Below are positions 1 through 7,840 of a DNA stretch of 64,000 nucleotides, in pieces; position 1 is the first letter of the stretch; the number at the start of each line of letters is the position of its first letter. The position numbers were made by a program, and so were the translations under genes. The stretch comes from Verrucosispora sp. NA02020 (GTDB lineage: Bacteria; Actinomycetota; Actinomycetes; Mycobacteriales; Micromonosporaceae): positions 3,100,001 to 3,164,000 of the forward strand of contig NZ_CP054923.1 in the NCBI RefSeq assembly GCF_013364215.1, read 5' to 3'. The notes under the pieces were generated by a model, which saw only the letters and a list, made by a program, of their open reading frames with translations, searched no databases and was not told the DNA's origin.

Positions 1-2
1 TC

Positions 3-500
3 GGCCCGATGGGGGTGGCCGTCGGGAACGCGACCGCCACCCACCGGATCACCATCACCCGTGACGGCGTCCCGGCCGAGGACCAGTTCGACTACCGGCC
101 GGTGGTCAAGCGGCTGCCGAACGCGTTGTGGGGTGGCCGGCTCACCCCGTCGCCGACCGATCCGGCACTGACGCCGGATCTGCTCACCGGGTACACCATC
201 ACACCCCGCCCGACGGTGACGCCCGAGCCGGCGTGGCTGGACCGGAGCGCGGTGCAGGCCGACACGGCCCTGTTCGAGGTCTCCGACGCGATCGGGCGGC
301 GTGCCCCGGCGGCGGTGGCGGATCTCGACGGCAGCGACGCCGAACGCGCGAAGCTGATCGTCGGCAGCATGACGGCGCCCACCGTTGCCGCTGCCCGGGC
401 CGGGCTGCTGACGGACCTGCTGCCCGACGCGTCGGTCGACCTGACCGGCTTCGACACCAGCCAGTTCCACGAGATCCCCCGGGTGGCCGCTCATGTCTGA
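3..500 (+). CDS. 3' end of a protein of unknown function
   Basis: The reading frame is open to the window edge, so the true start lies upstream. About 165 C-terminal residues are visible. They are soluble, with no membrane segment and no motif I recognise; a run of Thr/Pro-rich sequence (around YTITPRPTVTPEP) is followed by an Asp/Ala-rich helical stretch. The stop overlaps the start of the next gene by 8 bp, so the two are almost certainly co-transcribed and translationally coupled. The function is unknown. An internal ATG at position 9 should not be taken as the start, because the upstream codons are also open and coding-like. Confidence 0.7.
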   Translation, partial: GPMGVAVGNATATHRITITRDGVPAEDQFDYRPVVKRLPNALWGGRLTPSPTDPALTPDLLTGYTITPRPTVTPEPAWLDRSAVQADTALFEVSDAIGRRAPAAVADLDGSDAERAKLIVGSMTAPTVAAARAGLLTDLLPDASVDLTGFDTSQFHEIPRVAAHV

Positions 501-2328
501 CAACACCGTCACGTTCGCCGCGCACCGACGCCCGGCACTGGAGGCCGGCGACTACGCCATCACCGTGACCCAGGCCGTCGCGGTCGGCTCCGCGACGGAG
601 TCGTTCGGCACCAGCCGCCGGTTCAGCGTCGGCGGCGACCGGTTCGCCCTGCCACCGACCGCGATCCGCGCGGTCTTCCCACCCGACGGCAGCCTGGGCG
701 ACCACGGCAACGTGCTGCCGCACGTGGTGCTCGACCGGCCCTCACTGCCCTGGGAACGCGATCCGGGCGGGGGCGGCGACGACCGTCCGCCGTGGTTGGC
801 GCTGCTGCTCTTCGACGAGGACGAGAAGCCGCAGCCACGGACCACCACGGTGGGGGCGCTGACCCGGGAGGGCAGGCTGCCCGAGCCGGCGACCGTCCTG
901 GAGCGACACGACTCCGCCGACGACCCGGTGACCGTGATCGACGTGCCCGCCGCTCTGCTGACCAGCCTGATGCCCGCGTACGCCGAGCTGCGGCTGCTGG
1001 CCCACGTCCGGGGTGGCACCGGGCCGGATGCCGACCCGGACGCGGCGGTGGTCGTCGGCAACCGACTGCCCGGCGCCGGTACGACCAGCACGGTGCACCT
1101 GGTGTCGCTGGAGCACCGGTTCCGGGCCGACGGACTCGGTGCCCCCGGGCTCGACCTGCCGCATCCGGGCCGGGGTGGCACCGGCGGTTCCACCGTGCCG
1201 CTGGTGAGCCTGGCCAGTTGGCGGTTCGCCTGCGTCAGCGCCGACCACTCGTTTCCCGGGCTGGTGCGGGATCTGGCCTCCGACGGCGGCGACCTGCGGT
1301 TGCCCGACGTGGGCAACGCGACCGCGAACGGGTTCCTGACCCAGGGACTGGTGCCGCTGCGGCACCGGCTGCGCCAGGGTGGCCGCAGCATCGGCTGGTA
1401 CCGGGGACCGTTGAGCACCGGGGCGACCGACGGAGGGCCGGTCACCCCGGCCCGCAGCGCGGACGCGTTGCTGAGGCTGCACACCGACGTCGGCATGTTC
1501 GACGTCAGCCATGCCGCGGCGTGGCAGCTCGGTCGGCTGCTCGCGCTGCGCAGCACCGACATCAGCAGCAGCCTCTACATTTGGCGGCGTCGCCGGGACA
1601 TCGCCGCCAAGCAGACCGTTCCGGTCGACTACCCGCTGGCCGTGCCGGCGGCGGACACCGACATGCCGGAGGGCCTGCTCACCTGGCTGCGTGCGCTCGC
1701 GCAACTGGACGGTGTGCCCCTGCCCTACCTGCTGCCCGACGAGAAGCTGCTCCCGGCGGAGAGCATCCGCTTCGTCGGTCTCGACCAACGCTGGATCCGA
1801 CACCTCGTCGACGGCGCGACCAGCATCGGGCGGCTCGGTCCGGCCGACGCGCAGCGGGACGCCGACGATCCGCCGCCGCTGGAGTTCCCGACGGTGACCG
1901 GGGCGTTGATCCGGTCGGCGGTCGTGCCCGGTTACCCGGGGCTGCTCGTCGACGCGTACGCCGACCCGGCCGGCACCCGGCGGTTGACGCCCTGGCGCAC
2001 CGCGCGGCTGACGCCGGACATCCTGCTCTGCCTCTTCCAGGGGGAGCTTGCCCGGCTGGACCTGCACCAACCGCCGGAGGGCCAGCACCTCGCCGTCGAG
2101 CAACTCGGCGACGGCACCATCGGCAAGACACTGCGGGCCCCGGGTGGCGTGACGGCCACCCCGACGCCGGTCGGTCCGCTGCCGCTGGGCGCGCTGCGGA
2201 CCGTGCCGGTGGCCGGGTTGGGTGCGGCGATCGCCGACGCGCTCGGGGTGGCCCCCACCGAACTCGACTCGGGCGATCTGGCGCTGCAGCTCACCGAGAC
2301 CGCCGAGCGGGTGACCTTCCTGACGTGA
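493..2328 (+). CDS. Protein of unknown function, 611 aa
   Basis: This is a soluble 611-residue protein that starts inside the end of the preceding gene (8-bp overlap). It has no signal peptide and no obvious membrane segment. The N-terminal 200 residues look beta-rich (alternating hydrophobic residues, many Gly/Asp/Pro turns); the middle carries an Arg/Gly-rich segment near VPLRHRLRQGGRSIGWYRG. I do not recognise the family. Coupling to the upstream gene suggests the two act together or form a complex. A strong GC-rich hairpin follows about 40 bp after the stop, so this is probably the last gene of its operon. Confidence 0.75.
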   Translation: MSDNTVTFAAHRRPALEAGDYAITVTQAVAVGSATESFGTSRRFSVGGDRFALPPTAIRAVFPPDGSLGDHGNVLPHVVLDRPSLPWERDPGGGGDDRPPWLALLLFDEDEKPQPRTTTVGALTREGRLPEPATVLERHDSADDPVTVIDVPAALLTSLMPAYAELRLLAHVRGGTGPDADPDAAVVVGNRLPGAGTTSTVHLVSLEHRFRADGLGAPGLDLPHPGRGGTGGSTVPLVSLASWRFACVSADHSFPGLVRDLASDGGDLRLPDVGNATANGFLTQGLVPLRHRLRQGGRSIGWYRGPLSTGATDGGPVTPARSADALLRLHTDVGMFDVSHAAAWQLGRLLALRSTDISSSLYIWRRRRDIAAKQTVPVDYPLAVPAADTDMPEGLLTWLRALAQLDGVPLPYLLPDEKLLPAESIRFVGLDQRWIRHLVDGATSIGRLGPADAQRDADDPPPLEFPTVTGALIRSAVVPGYPGLLVDAYADPAGTRRLTPWRTARLTPDILLCLFQGELARLDLHQPPEGQHLAVEQLGDGTIGKTLRAPGGVTATPTPVGPLPLGALRTVPVAGLGAAIADALGVAPTELDSGDLALQLTETAERVTFLT

Positions 2329-2369
2329 ACCGGGCGGCCCCCACGTCGGCAGGGCGGCCCGGCACGCGG

Positions 2370-2401
2370 CCGGCGGCGCGCTGACCCCGGCGCGCCGCCG
2401 G
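2370..2401. terminator. Bidirectional hairpin terminator
   Basis: A perfect 12-bp inverted repeat (CCGGCGGCGCGC, 8-nt loop, GCGCGCCGCCGG) lies between two convergent genes ending at 2328 (+) and 2434 (-). There is no U tract, as is common in actinomycetes. It could end transcription from both sides. Confidence 0.6.
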
Positions 2402-2433
2402 ACTGCACGGGTATCGCGAACAGCGCGGGCCGG

Positions 2434-3270
2434 TCAGCGCGTGGTGGCGCGGGCCGCCGTGTCGATCAGGTCGGCCACCGGCTTCGGCTGCGAGACCGTG
2501 ACCGCGTGCGAGGCCGTGATCTCGACGGTGTGCGACCCGGCCCGCCTGGCCATGAACCGCATCGAGTCGGCGGGGATGGCCAGGTCCTGCGTGGTCACCA
2601 TGAACCAGGACCGGATGGACTTCCACGCCGTCCGGGTGGCGGTGTCGTCGAGCGCGGCACTGGTGATCGGTCGCTGGGTGACGGCCATCAGGTCGGTGAC
2701 CTTCCGTGGGACGTCGGCCGCGAACACCCGCCGGAACTGGTCCTGCCTGATGTAGAGGTCGGTGCCCGTACCGGCACCGGGGATCGACACCGGCACGGAG
2801 TCCAGGGCCGGGCCCAGTTGTCCGCCCGGGAACTTCGCGGCCAGAGCCGAGGTGCTCTCCCCCTGCTCCGGGGCGAAGCTCGCGATGTAGACCAGTGCCT
2901 TGACGTCGGTGTCGCCGTCGGCGGCCTCGCTCATCACCGATCCGCCGTAGGAGTGACCGGCCAGCACGATCGGGCCCCGCACGCTCTCCAGCACGCTGCG
3001 CAGGTGTTCGGCGTCGGTGTGCAGGCCGCGCAGCGGATTCGGGGCGGCGACCACCGGATAGCCGTCCCGTTTCAGGTGCGTGATGACGCCGTTCCAACTC
3101 GATGAGTCGGCGAACGCGCCGTGGACCAGCACCACCGTGGGCTTGACCCAGGGCCGGTGCCCCGCCGCCGCCTGCGCGGAGCCGGCGACCATCGCGGCCA
3201 CCGCCACACCGGCGGCGACGGCCGTCCACGGAGCGATGCGCCTGGACAGGAACGGAAGGTTGATCTTCAT
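2434..3270 (-). CDS. Secreted alpha/beta hydrolase
   Basis: This is an alpha/beta-hydrolase-fold protein of 278 aa. It has an N-terminal export signal: a basic start (MKINLPFLSRR), a hydrophobic core and an Ala-rich cleavage region near GSAQAAAG. The first strand VVLVHGAFADSSSW supplies the oxyanion region, GHSYGG is the nucleophile elbow (Ser), and a His near TASHAVTVSQP completes the triad. The ATG at 3270 follows GAGAGG at good distance; the reading frame stays open further upstream but there it overlaps the neighbouring hydrolase. The gene at 3333-4034 is a close paralogue without a signal peptide, so this is a tandem duplication with one exported copy. The substrate is unknown; relatives are esterases and haloalkane/epoxide-type hydrolases. 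Confidence 0.85.
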   Translation of the reverse strand: MKINLPFLSRRIAPWTAVAAGVAVAAMVAGSAQAAAGHRPWVKPTVVLVHGAFADSSSWNGVITHLKRDGYPVVAAPNPLRGLHTDAEHLRSVLESVRGPIVLAGHSYGGSVMSEAADGDTDVKALVYIASFAPEQGESTSALAAKFPGGQLGPALDSVPVSIPGAGTGTDLYIRQDQFRRVFAADVPRKVTDLMAVTQRPITSAALDDTATRTAWKSIRSWFMVTTQDLAIPADSMRFMARRAGSHTVEITASHAVTVSQPKPVADLIDTAARATTR

Positions 3271-3332
3271 GGGTGGATCCTCTCGATCGGGAGCGGCCCG
3301 AGCGGGCCGGGTCTCGGAGACGGACGGAGTGG

Positions 3333-4034
3333 TCAGACGGAAGCGGCGGCGCGGAGGATGACGTCGGCCACCGCCTGCGGCTGCGACACCGGAAGCGCGT
3401 GCGAGGCACCGGCGACCTCCACGGCCTCCCGCGCGTTGGCGCGTTCGGCCATGAAGCGGAACACCGCGATCGGGATGGCGAGGTCCCGCTCCGGGGAGAT
3501 GAACCAGGACGGGATCGTCTTCCAGGCCGGCTCGCCGGAGCCCTCGTTGAGGGCGGTGGTGTGGAACGGCCGCTGGGTGGCGGCGTCCAGGGCCGCCTGC
3601 TCCGGCGTGAGGTCCGCAGCGAAGTGCTCGTGGTAACTCTCCGGACGGACGTAGACGTCGGCGGTGCCGTCGCGCAGCGGCACCTCGTGGAGGTGTTCGC
3701 CGAGGGTGGCGCCCGGGAACTTGCCGGTCAGGTCGGGCACGTTCTCGCCCTTCTCCGGAGCCAGCGCGGCCACGTACACGAGGGCCTTGACGTTGTCGTT
3801 GCCGGTCGCGGCGTTGGAGACGACCGCACCCCCGTAGGAGTGGCCGACCAGCACGATCGGACCCTCGATCGTGGCCAGCAGGTCGGCCACCACGGCGGCG
3901 TCCCCGGAGAGGCTCCGCAACGGGTTCCCGGCCGCGATGGTGCGGTGACCCGCGGCCTGCAGCCGACTGATCACTGCCTTCCAACTGCCGGACTCGGCGA
4001 AGGCGCCGTGGACCAGGACGATGGTGGGCTTCAT
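3333..4034 (-). CDS. Cytoplasmic alpha/beta hydrolase, paralogue of the next gene
   Basis: This 233-aa protein starts directly with the core fold (MKPTIVLVHGAFAESGSW). It has the nucleophile elbow GHSYGG and a C-terminal His in GASHALPVSQP. The start at 4034 has an AG-rich ribosome site (GAGGAG) and removes an implausible 19-residue Pro/Ser leader that an upstream in-frame codon would add. It is very similar over its whole length to the downstream gene at 2434-3270, from which it is separated by 62 bp on the same strand, so the pair is probably one operon. It lacks a signal peptide and is expected in the cytosol. The substrate cannot be assigned from sequence. Confidence 0.85.
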   Translation of the reverse strand: MKPTIVLVHGAFAESGSWKAVISRLQAAGHRTIAAGNPLRSLSGDAAVVADLLATIEGPIVLVGHSYGGAVVSNAATGNDNVKALVYVAALAPEKGENVPDLTGKFPGATLGEHLHEVPLRDGTADVYVRPESYHEHFAADLTPEQAALDAATQRPFHTTALNEGSGEPAWKTIPSWFISPERDLAIPIAVFRFMAERANAREAVEVAGASHALPVSQPQAVADVILRAAASV

Positions 4035-4457
4035 GAGCTGTCTCCTCGACGTGGGCGGTGACGGCACGAACGGCGCCGTCGATGGGTCCACGGTCGTCTC
4101 CCGGGCCGCTCACCGAATCAGTCATCCGCCTGCCGCGAGCAACGGTGCGGCGCGGAGGACGACCGGAAACCGAGTCCTTTCGCCGGAATCGTCCGCTCCT
4201 GCTGGTCGCTGTCGGCCGGCGCGCCCCGTCGGGCGGTCGACGGCTGCGGGCGACTCGGTTAGGTCATTCGACCGATGCCCCGGCACCCTCCGCCGCCGGG
4301 CTACGTATGCCGCCGAACGAAGTTCACGCCACGGGTCGTCATTTTCTGTCTACATAGTCATCGACCCACACCGTTGCCGATCTCCACGAGGCCGCGAAAG
4401 GCTGACCCTGGCGCGCTCACACCACACCGCACGGAATCGATCCAGGGAGGCACCACC
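4035..4457. other. Divergent intergenic region, 423 bp
   Basis: This region separates the minus-strand hydrolase pair from the plus-strand secreted protein at 4458 and must hold both promoters. I see no convincing paired -35/-10 boxes, long palindrome or small coding frame with a ribosome site. The most AT-rich patch (around 4340-4365) is the best candidate for the plus-strand promoter. Confidence 0.4.
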
Positions 4458-4796
4458 ATGGGCCGGAGAATTCGTACTGTCGCGGGCCTGACCGTGGCCG
4501 GCATCGCCGCCACGGTCGCTCTGCACGCTCAGCCCGCGCAGGCCGCCGTCGAGGTACCCCCCTCGGGGCTGAGCATCTTCGAGGGCACCTTCGCCACGCT
4601 GCTGCTGCACGTCGCCGAGCCCGACGGCACCTGCCTGGCCATGCCGCCGACCGCGGCGTCGCTCACCGGGGAACGCATCGTCGAACAGGTCAGCGCCTTC
4701 AGCGGGCCCAACTGCACCGGCCTCCAGTGGAACCTCGGCACGTTCCGGACCTTCCCCGCCGGCAAGTACCAGTCCTTCCGGGCGTACTCGTTCTGA
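4458..4796 (+). CDS. Small secreted protein, 112 aa
   Basis: This is a short exported protein. MGRRIRT is followed by a hydrophobic segment ending AQPAQAAVE, a typical signal peptidase site around residue 31. The mature part is about 80 residues and contains two Cys (in DGTCLAMP and GPNCTGLQ) that could form a disulfide, plus aromatic residues near the C-terminus (YQSFRAYSF). The ATG at 4458 sits after GGGAGG. It resembles the small Cys-pair extracellular proteins common in actinomycetes, but I cannot name a family. A strong hairpin terminator follows at 4838. Confidence 0.75.
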   Translation: MGRRIRTVAGLTVAGIAATVALHAQPAQAAVEVPPSGLSIFEGTFATLLLHVAEPDGTCLAMPPTAASLTGERIVEQVSAFSGPNCTGLQWNLGTFRTFPAGKYQSFRAYSF

Positions 4797-4837
4797 CCGC
4801 TCGCTGAGGCGCTGCCCGCCGCAGCGCTGCTGGAGTT

Positions 4838-4895
4838 GTGTAAGGAGGGGTCCCCTGCTAACGCCTCGTGTATAGCAGGGGACCCCTCCTTACAC
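4838..4895. terminator. Perfect 23-bp hairpin, bidirectional terminator of a dispersed repeat family
   Basis: The left arm at 4838-4860 and the right arm at 4873-4895 are perfectly complementary over 23 bp, with a 12-nt loop (ACGCCTCGTGTA). It lies between convergent genes; the TAA stop of the SARP gene is inside the right arm. The same loop and an almost identical right arm recur at 40475-40513, so this is one copy of a dispersed terminator-like repeat. I recall similar hairpins between genes in Micromonospora and Salinispora genomes. Confidence 0.8.
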
Positions 4896-7754
4896 GTCCG
4901 GCGGCGTGTCGTCGCGCAGCTTCGCCAGGCGGCGCCGGATCGCGGCCTCCTGATCCCGGTCCGTGTCGTTGGCCAGGCTCAACGCCACCAGCCATGCCGT
5001 CCGGGCGGCGGGCCGATCATCCATCGCATAGGCGATGTCCCCCAGACCCAGATTCGCCCGGACCCTGAGCACCCGGCCGCCGACGGCCACGGCCAGTTCG
5101 TCGGCTGCGGCGAAGTCCGCCAGGGACTCGGCGTACCGCCGCTCGCGCAGATAGAGGTTCGCGCGCCGGAGGTGGCACTGGCTGCGGCGGACACCGTGGT
5201 CGAGTTGCTCGCTCATGGCCAGCGCGCGGCCGATGGTTCGAAAACTCTCCGCGCGGTCGCCGAGTTCGTACTGCGTGTCGGCGAGGCGGGACAGCACGTC
5301 CACCTGGGCCACCTGCTCGCCGAGCGATTCGGCGATACGCAGTGCCTGGTGGAGACAGGTGACGGACCGATCGTGGTCACCGACCGCGAAACTGACCTCG
5401 CCGAGGTTGCGCAGTGTCAGCGATTCCCGGGACGCGTCACCCAGCTCGACGAAGATCGCCAGAGCACGGTCGAGCAGGGTCAGGGCTGCGGCGCTGTCGC
5501 CGAGGTAGAAGCGGGCGCCGGCCAGGCTGCGCAGCATGTTCGCCGTACCTGCCGAGTCGCCGGCGCCCTCCGCCGCGTCCAGGCATTCGCGCACCACGGT
5601 CGCCCACTCCTGCCACCACCCGTCGCGCTGGTAGAAGCCCTGCACCGTGAGCTCCAACTGCCAGGCGTCGTACACCCGACCGCTGTCGTTGGCCTGGCGC
5701 ATGACGGCTTTCAGCACGTCCCGTTCGGCGGCGAACCATTCGACGGCCTCCCGGGCGTCCGTCGGGTTCTCGTCGACGACCCCGTCGTACGCGGCGGGCG
5801 ATTCGGCATCGATCTCGGGATTGATGTGGCGGTTGGCCGCGTGGGCGGCACGCCGGTAGTACCGGAGCAGCCGATCCGCCGCCGCGTCACGCTCCGCGTC
5901 GGAGTCGGCGCCGGCCAGCAGCTCCCGCGCGTACGCGGCGATCAGATCGTGGGCGCCGTACCGGCCGGACCGGCGTTCCGTGACGAGTCTGCTCCGCGCC
6001 AGTTCCTCGACCACGTCGCCGGCATCCTGCACGGCCAGGCCGGCGAGGCTCGCCGCGGCGGGCAGGGTGACGTCCGGGCCCGGATGCAGGGCCAGCAGAC
6101 GGAACAGGCGTGCGGCGGACGGGCTGAGGCCACGGTAGGACCAGGAGAAGATGGCCCGTAGGTCGCTGTCGGAATCCTCGATGCCGAACACGTCGAGGCC
6201 GCCCTGGGCGTCGCGCAGTTCGGCCGCGACGGCCGACAGCCGCTGTTCGGGATGGGCCAGGGCCCGGGCGGCCACCACGGCCAGTGCCAGTGGAAGCCCC
6301 GCGCACCGGTCGACGATCTCGTCCAACGCCTTCCGGTCCGCCAGGGCATGCGTGGACCCGACCCGCGAGACCACGAGCTCACGCGCCTCGTCGTCCGGCA
6401 GGACGTCGAGCGCGAGCACGTGCGCCCCGTGTGTCGCGGCGAGACCGGCCAGGCAGTAGCGGCTGGTTACCAGGACGAGGCTTCCCGGAGCACCGGGGAG
6501 CAGAGGCCGGACCTGGTCGGCGTCGCGGACGTTGTCCAGCACGATCAGCACCCGACGCTCCGCCAGGACACTGCGGTAGAGCCCGGACCGGGCCAGGTCG
6601 CTGGTCGGGATGTCCGGGCCACGGACGCCGAGCGCGTGCAGGAATGCCTGGAGCACCTCTCCCGGGGGCAACGCGGCGTCCGGGTCCAGGCCCCTGAGGT
6701 CGGCGTAGAGCTGACCGTCCGGGAACTCGTCGGCCAACCGGTACCCGAGGTGGGTCGCCAGGCTGGTCTTGCCGACGCCGGGGATGCCCTCGATGACGAC
6801 GATGCGCAGAGCTCCGGCGGCGGTGCGGCCGTGGATGAGCGCGAGCGCCCGCCGCAGGCTGTCCTGGCGTCCGGTGAAGTGGGGAAGGTCCGGCGGTAGC
6901 TGGGCCGGACTGACGAGGAAGCCGCCCCCTGACGGGCTCCCGTCGGGCCGCCGACCCGGCGCCATCTCGGGGGCGCCGTGCCGCAGGACCGTCCGGTACG
7001 CCTCCTGGAGTTCGCGGCCCGGATCGATCCCGAGATCGTCGGAGAGCCGGCTCCGGAGTTCCTGGTACAGGGCGATCGCTTCGGCCTGCTGCCCGGCTGC
7101 GGACAGCGTGAGCAGCAACCTGGCCTGGACGGCTTCGTCCAGCGGACGCTGCGCGGCGACGCGCCGCAGCATCGGTAGCACCAGCCGGGCCGTTCCCGCA
7201 CGCAGTGCCAGGTCGGTGGCCTCGCCCACCAGGTCGGCGTACTCGTCGTCCACCGACTCGAAGTCGGCGACCGGACGACCGAGCAGGTCCGGAGCGCCGC
7301 CGCACGGCCCGCGCGAGAGTTCCAGTGCCTGCACGTACGTCGTCAGCGCCTGAGCGGGGTCGTCGGTTTCCCGCGCCCGACGCACCAGGTCGCGGAAGCG
7401 CAGCAGGTCCAGCCCGTGCGCGTCGACCATCATGCGGTAGCCGGCCGCGTCGCTCGCCAGCCACCGTCCGGGTGTCCGAGGGCGCAGGTCGGGTTCGAAC
7501 AGCCGCCGCAGGGAGCCCAGGTGAAGGTGGACGATGTTCACCGCGCTACGGGGTGGGCGTTCGTCCCACAACAGCGTGACGAAGTCCGTGATGCCGACCG
7601 GCCGGCCGGCGCGGGCCAGGAGCAGCGCGAGGATCAGACGCTGCTGGCGTGATCCCGGGTCGACCTCGCGTTCGCCGCGCCACACCTGCACCGGGCCCAG
7701 CACGGCGAAGCGTACGGGTGGACCGTCGTCCGGATTTCCGGCACCCATCAGCAT
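4890..7754 (-). CDS. AfsR/SARP-family transcriptional regulator with NB-ARC and TPR domains
   Basis: This large pathway-type regulator (954 aa) has three parts. An OmpR-like winged-helix DNA-binding domain covers about residues 14-100 and a bacterial transcriptional activation domain about 105-260. An NB-ARC ATPase follows with Walker A GIPGVGKTS near 323-331 and the later VLIVLDNV strand, and the C-terminal third holds tetratricopeptide repeats (for example LNLGEVSFAVGDHDRSVTCL-like units). This is the AfsR layout. Such proteins bind direct repeats at promoters of secondary-metabolite genes. It starts at the first in-frame ATG; a second ATG two codons later is possible. It is divergent from the LAL regulator at 7841. 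No biosynthetic cluster lies in this window, so its targets are unknown. Confidence 0.9.
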   Translation of the reverse strand: MLMGAGNPDDGPPVRFAVLGPVQVWRGEREVDPGSRQQRLILALLLARAGRPVGITDFVTLLWDERPPRSAVNIVHLHLGSLRRLFEPDLRPRTPGRWLASDAAGYRMMVDAHGLDLLRFRDLVRRARETDDPAQALTTYVQALELSRGPCGGAPDLLGRPVADFESVDDEYADLVGEATDLALRAGTARLVLPMLRRVAAQRPLDEAVQARLLLTLSAAGQQAEAIALYQELRSRLSDDLGIDPGRELQEAYRTVLRHGAPEMAPGRRPDGSPSGGGFLVSPAQLPPDLPHFTGRQDSLRRALALIHGRTAAGALRIVVIEGIPGVGKTSLATHLGYRLADEFPDGQLYADLRGLDPDAALPPGEVLQAFLHALGVRGPDIPTSDLARSGLYRSVLAERRVLIVLDNVRDADQVRPLLPGAPGSLVLVTSRYCLAGLAATHGAHVLALDVLPDDEARELVVSRVGSTHALADRKALDEIVDRCAGLPLALAVVAARALAHPEQRLSAVAAELRDAQGGLDVFGIEDSDSDLRAIFSWSYRGLSPSAARLFRLLALHPGPDVTLPAAASLAGLAVQDAGDVVEELARSRLVTERRSGRYGAHDLIAAYARELLAGADSDAERDAAADRLLRYYRRAAHAANRHINPEIDAESPAAYDGVVDENPTDAREAVEWFAAERDVLKAVMRQANDSGRVYDAWQLELTVQGFYQRDGWWQEWATVVRECLDAAEGAGDSAGTANMLRSLAGARFYLGDSAAALTLLDRALAIFVELGDASRESLTLRNLGEVSFAVGDHDRSVTCLHQALRIAESLGEQVAQVDVLSRLADTQYELGDRAESFRTIGRALAMSEQLDHGVRRSQCHLRRANLYLRERRYAESLADFAAADELAVAVGGRVLRVRANLGLGDIAYAMDDRPAARTAWLVALSLANDTDRDQEAAIRRRLAKLRDDTPPDV

Positions 7755-7840
7755 CGCGGGCGGTCTATGATCACGCCTCTCAGCTTAGGTCCGTCGGCAA
7801 GGCGACTGAACCCTGACCGCCCCCGATCGTCGTTCCGGGT

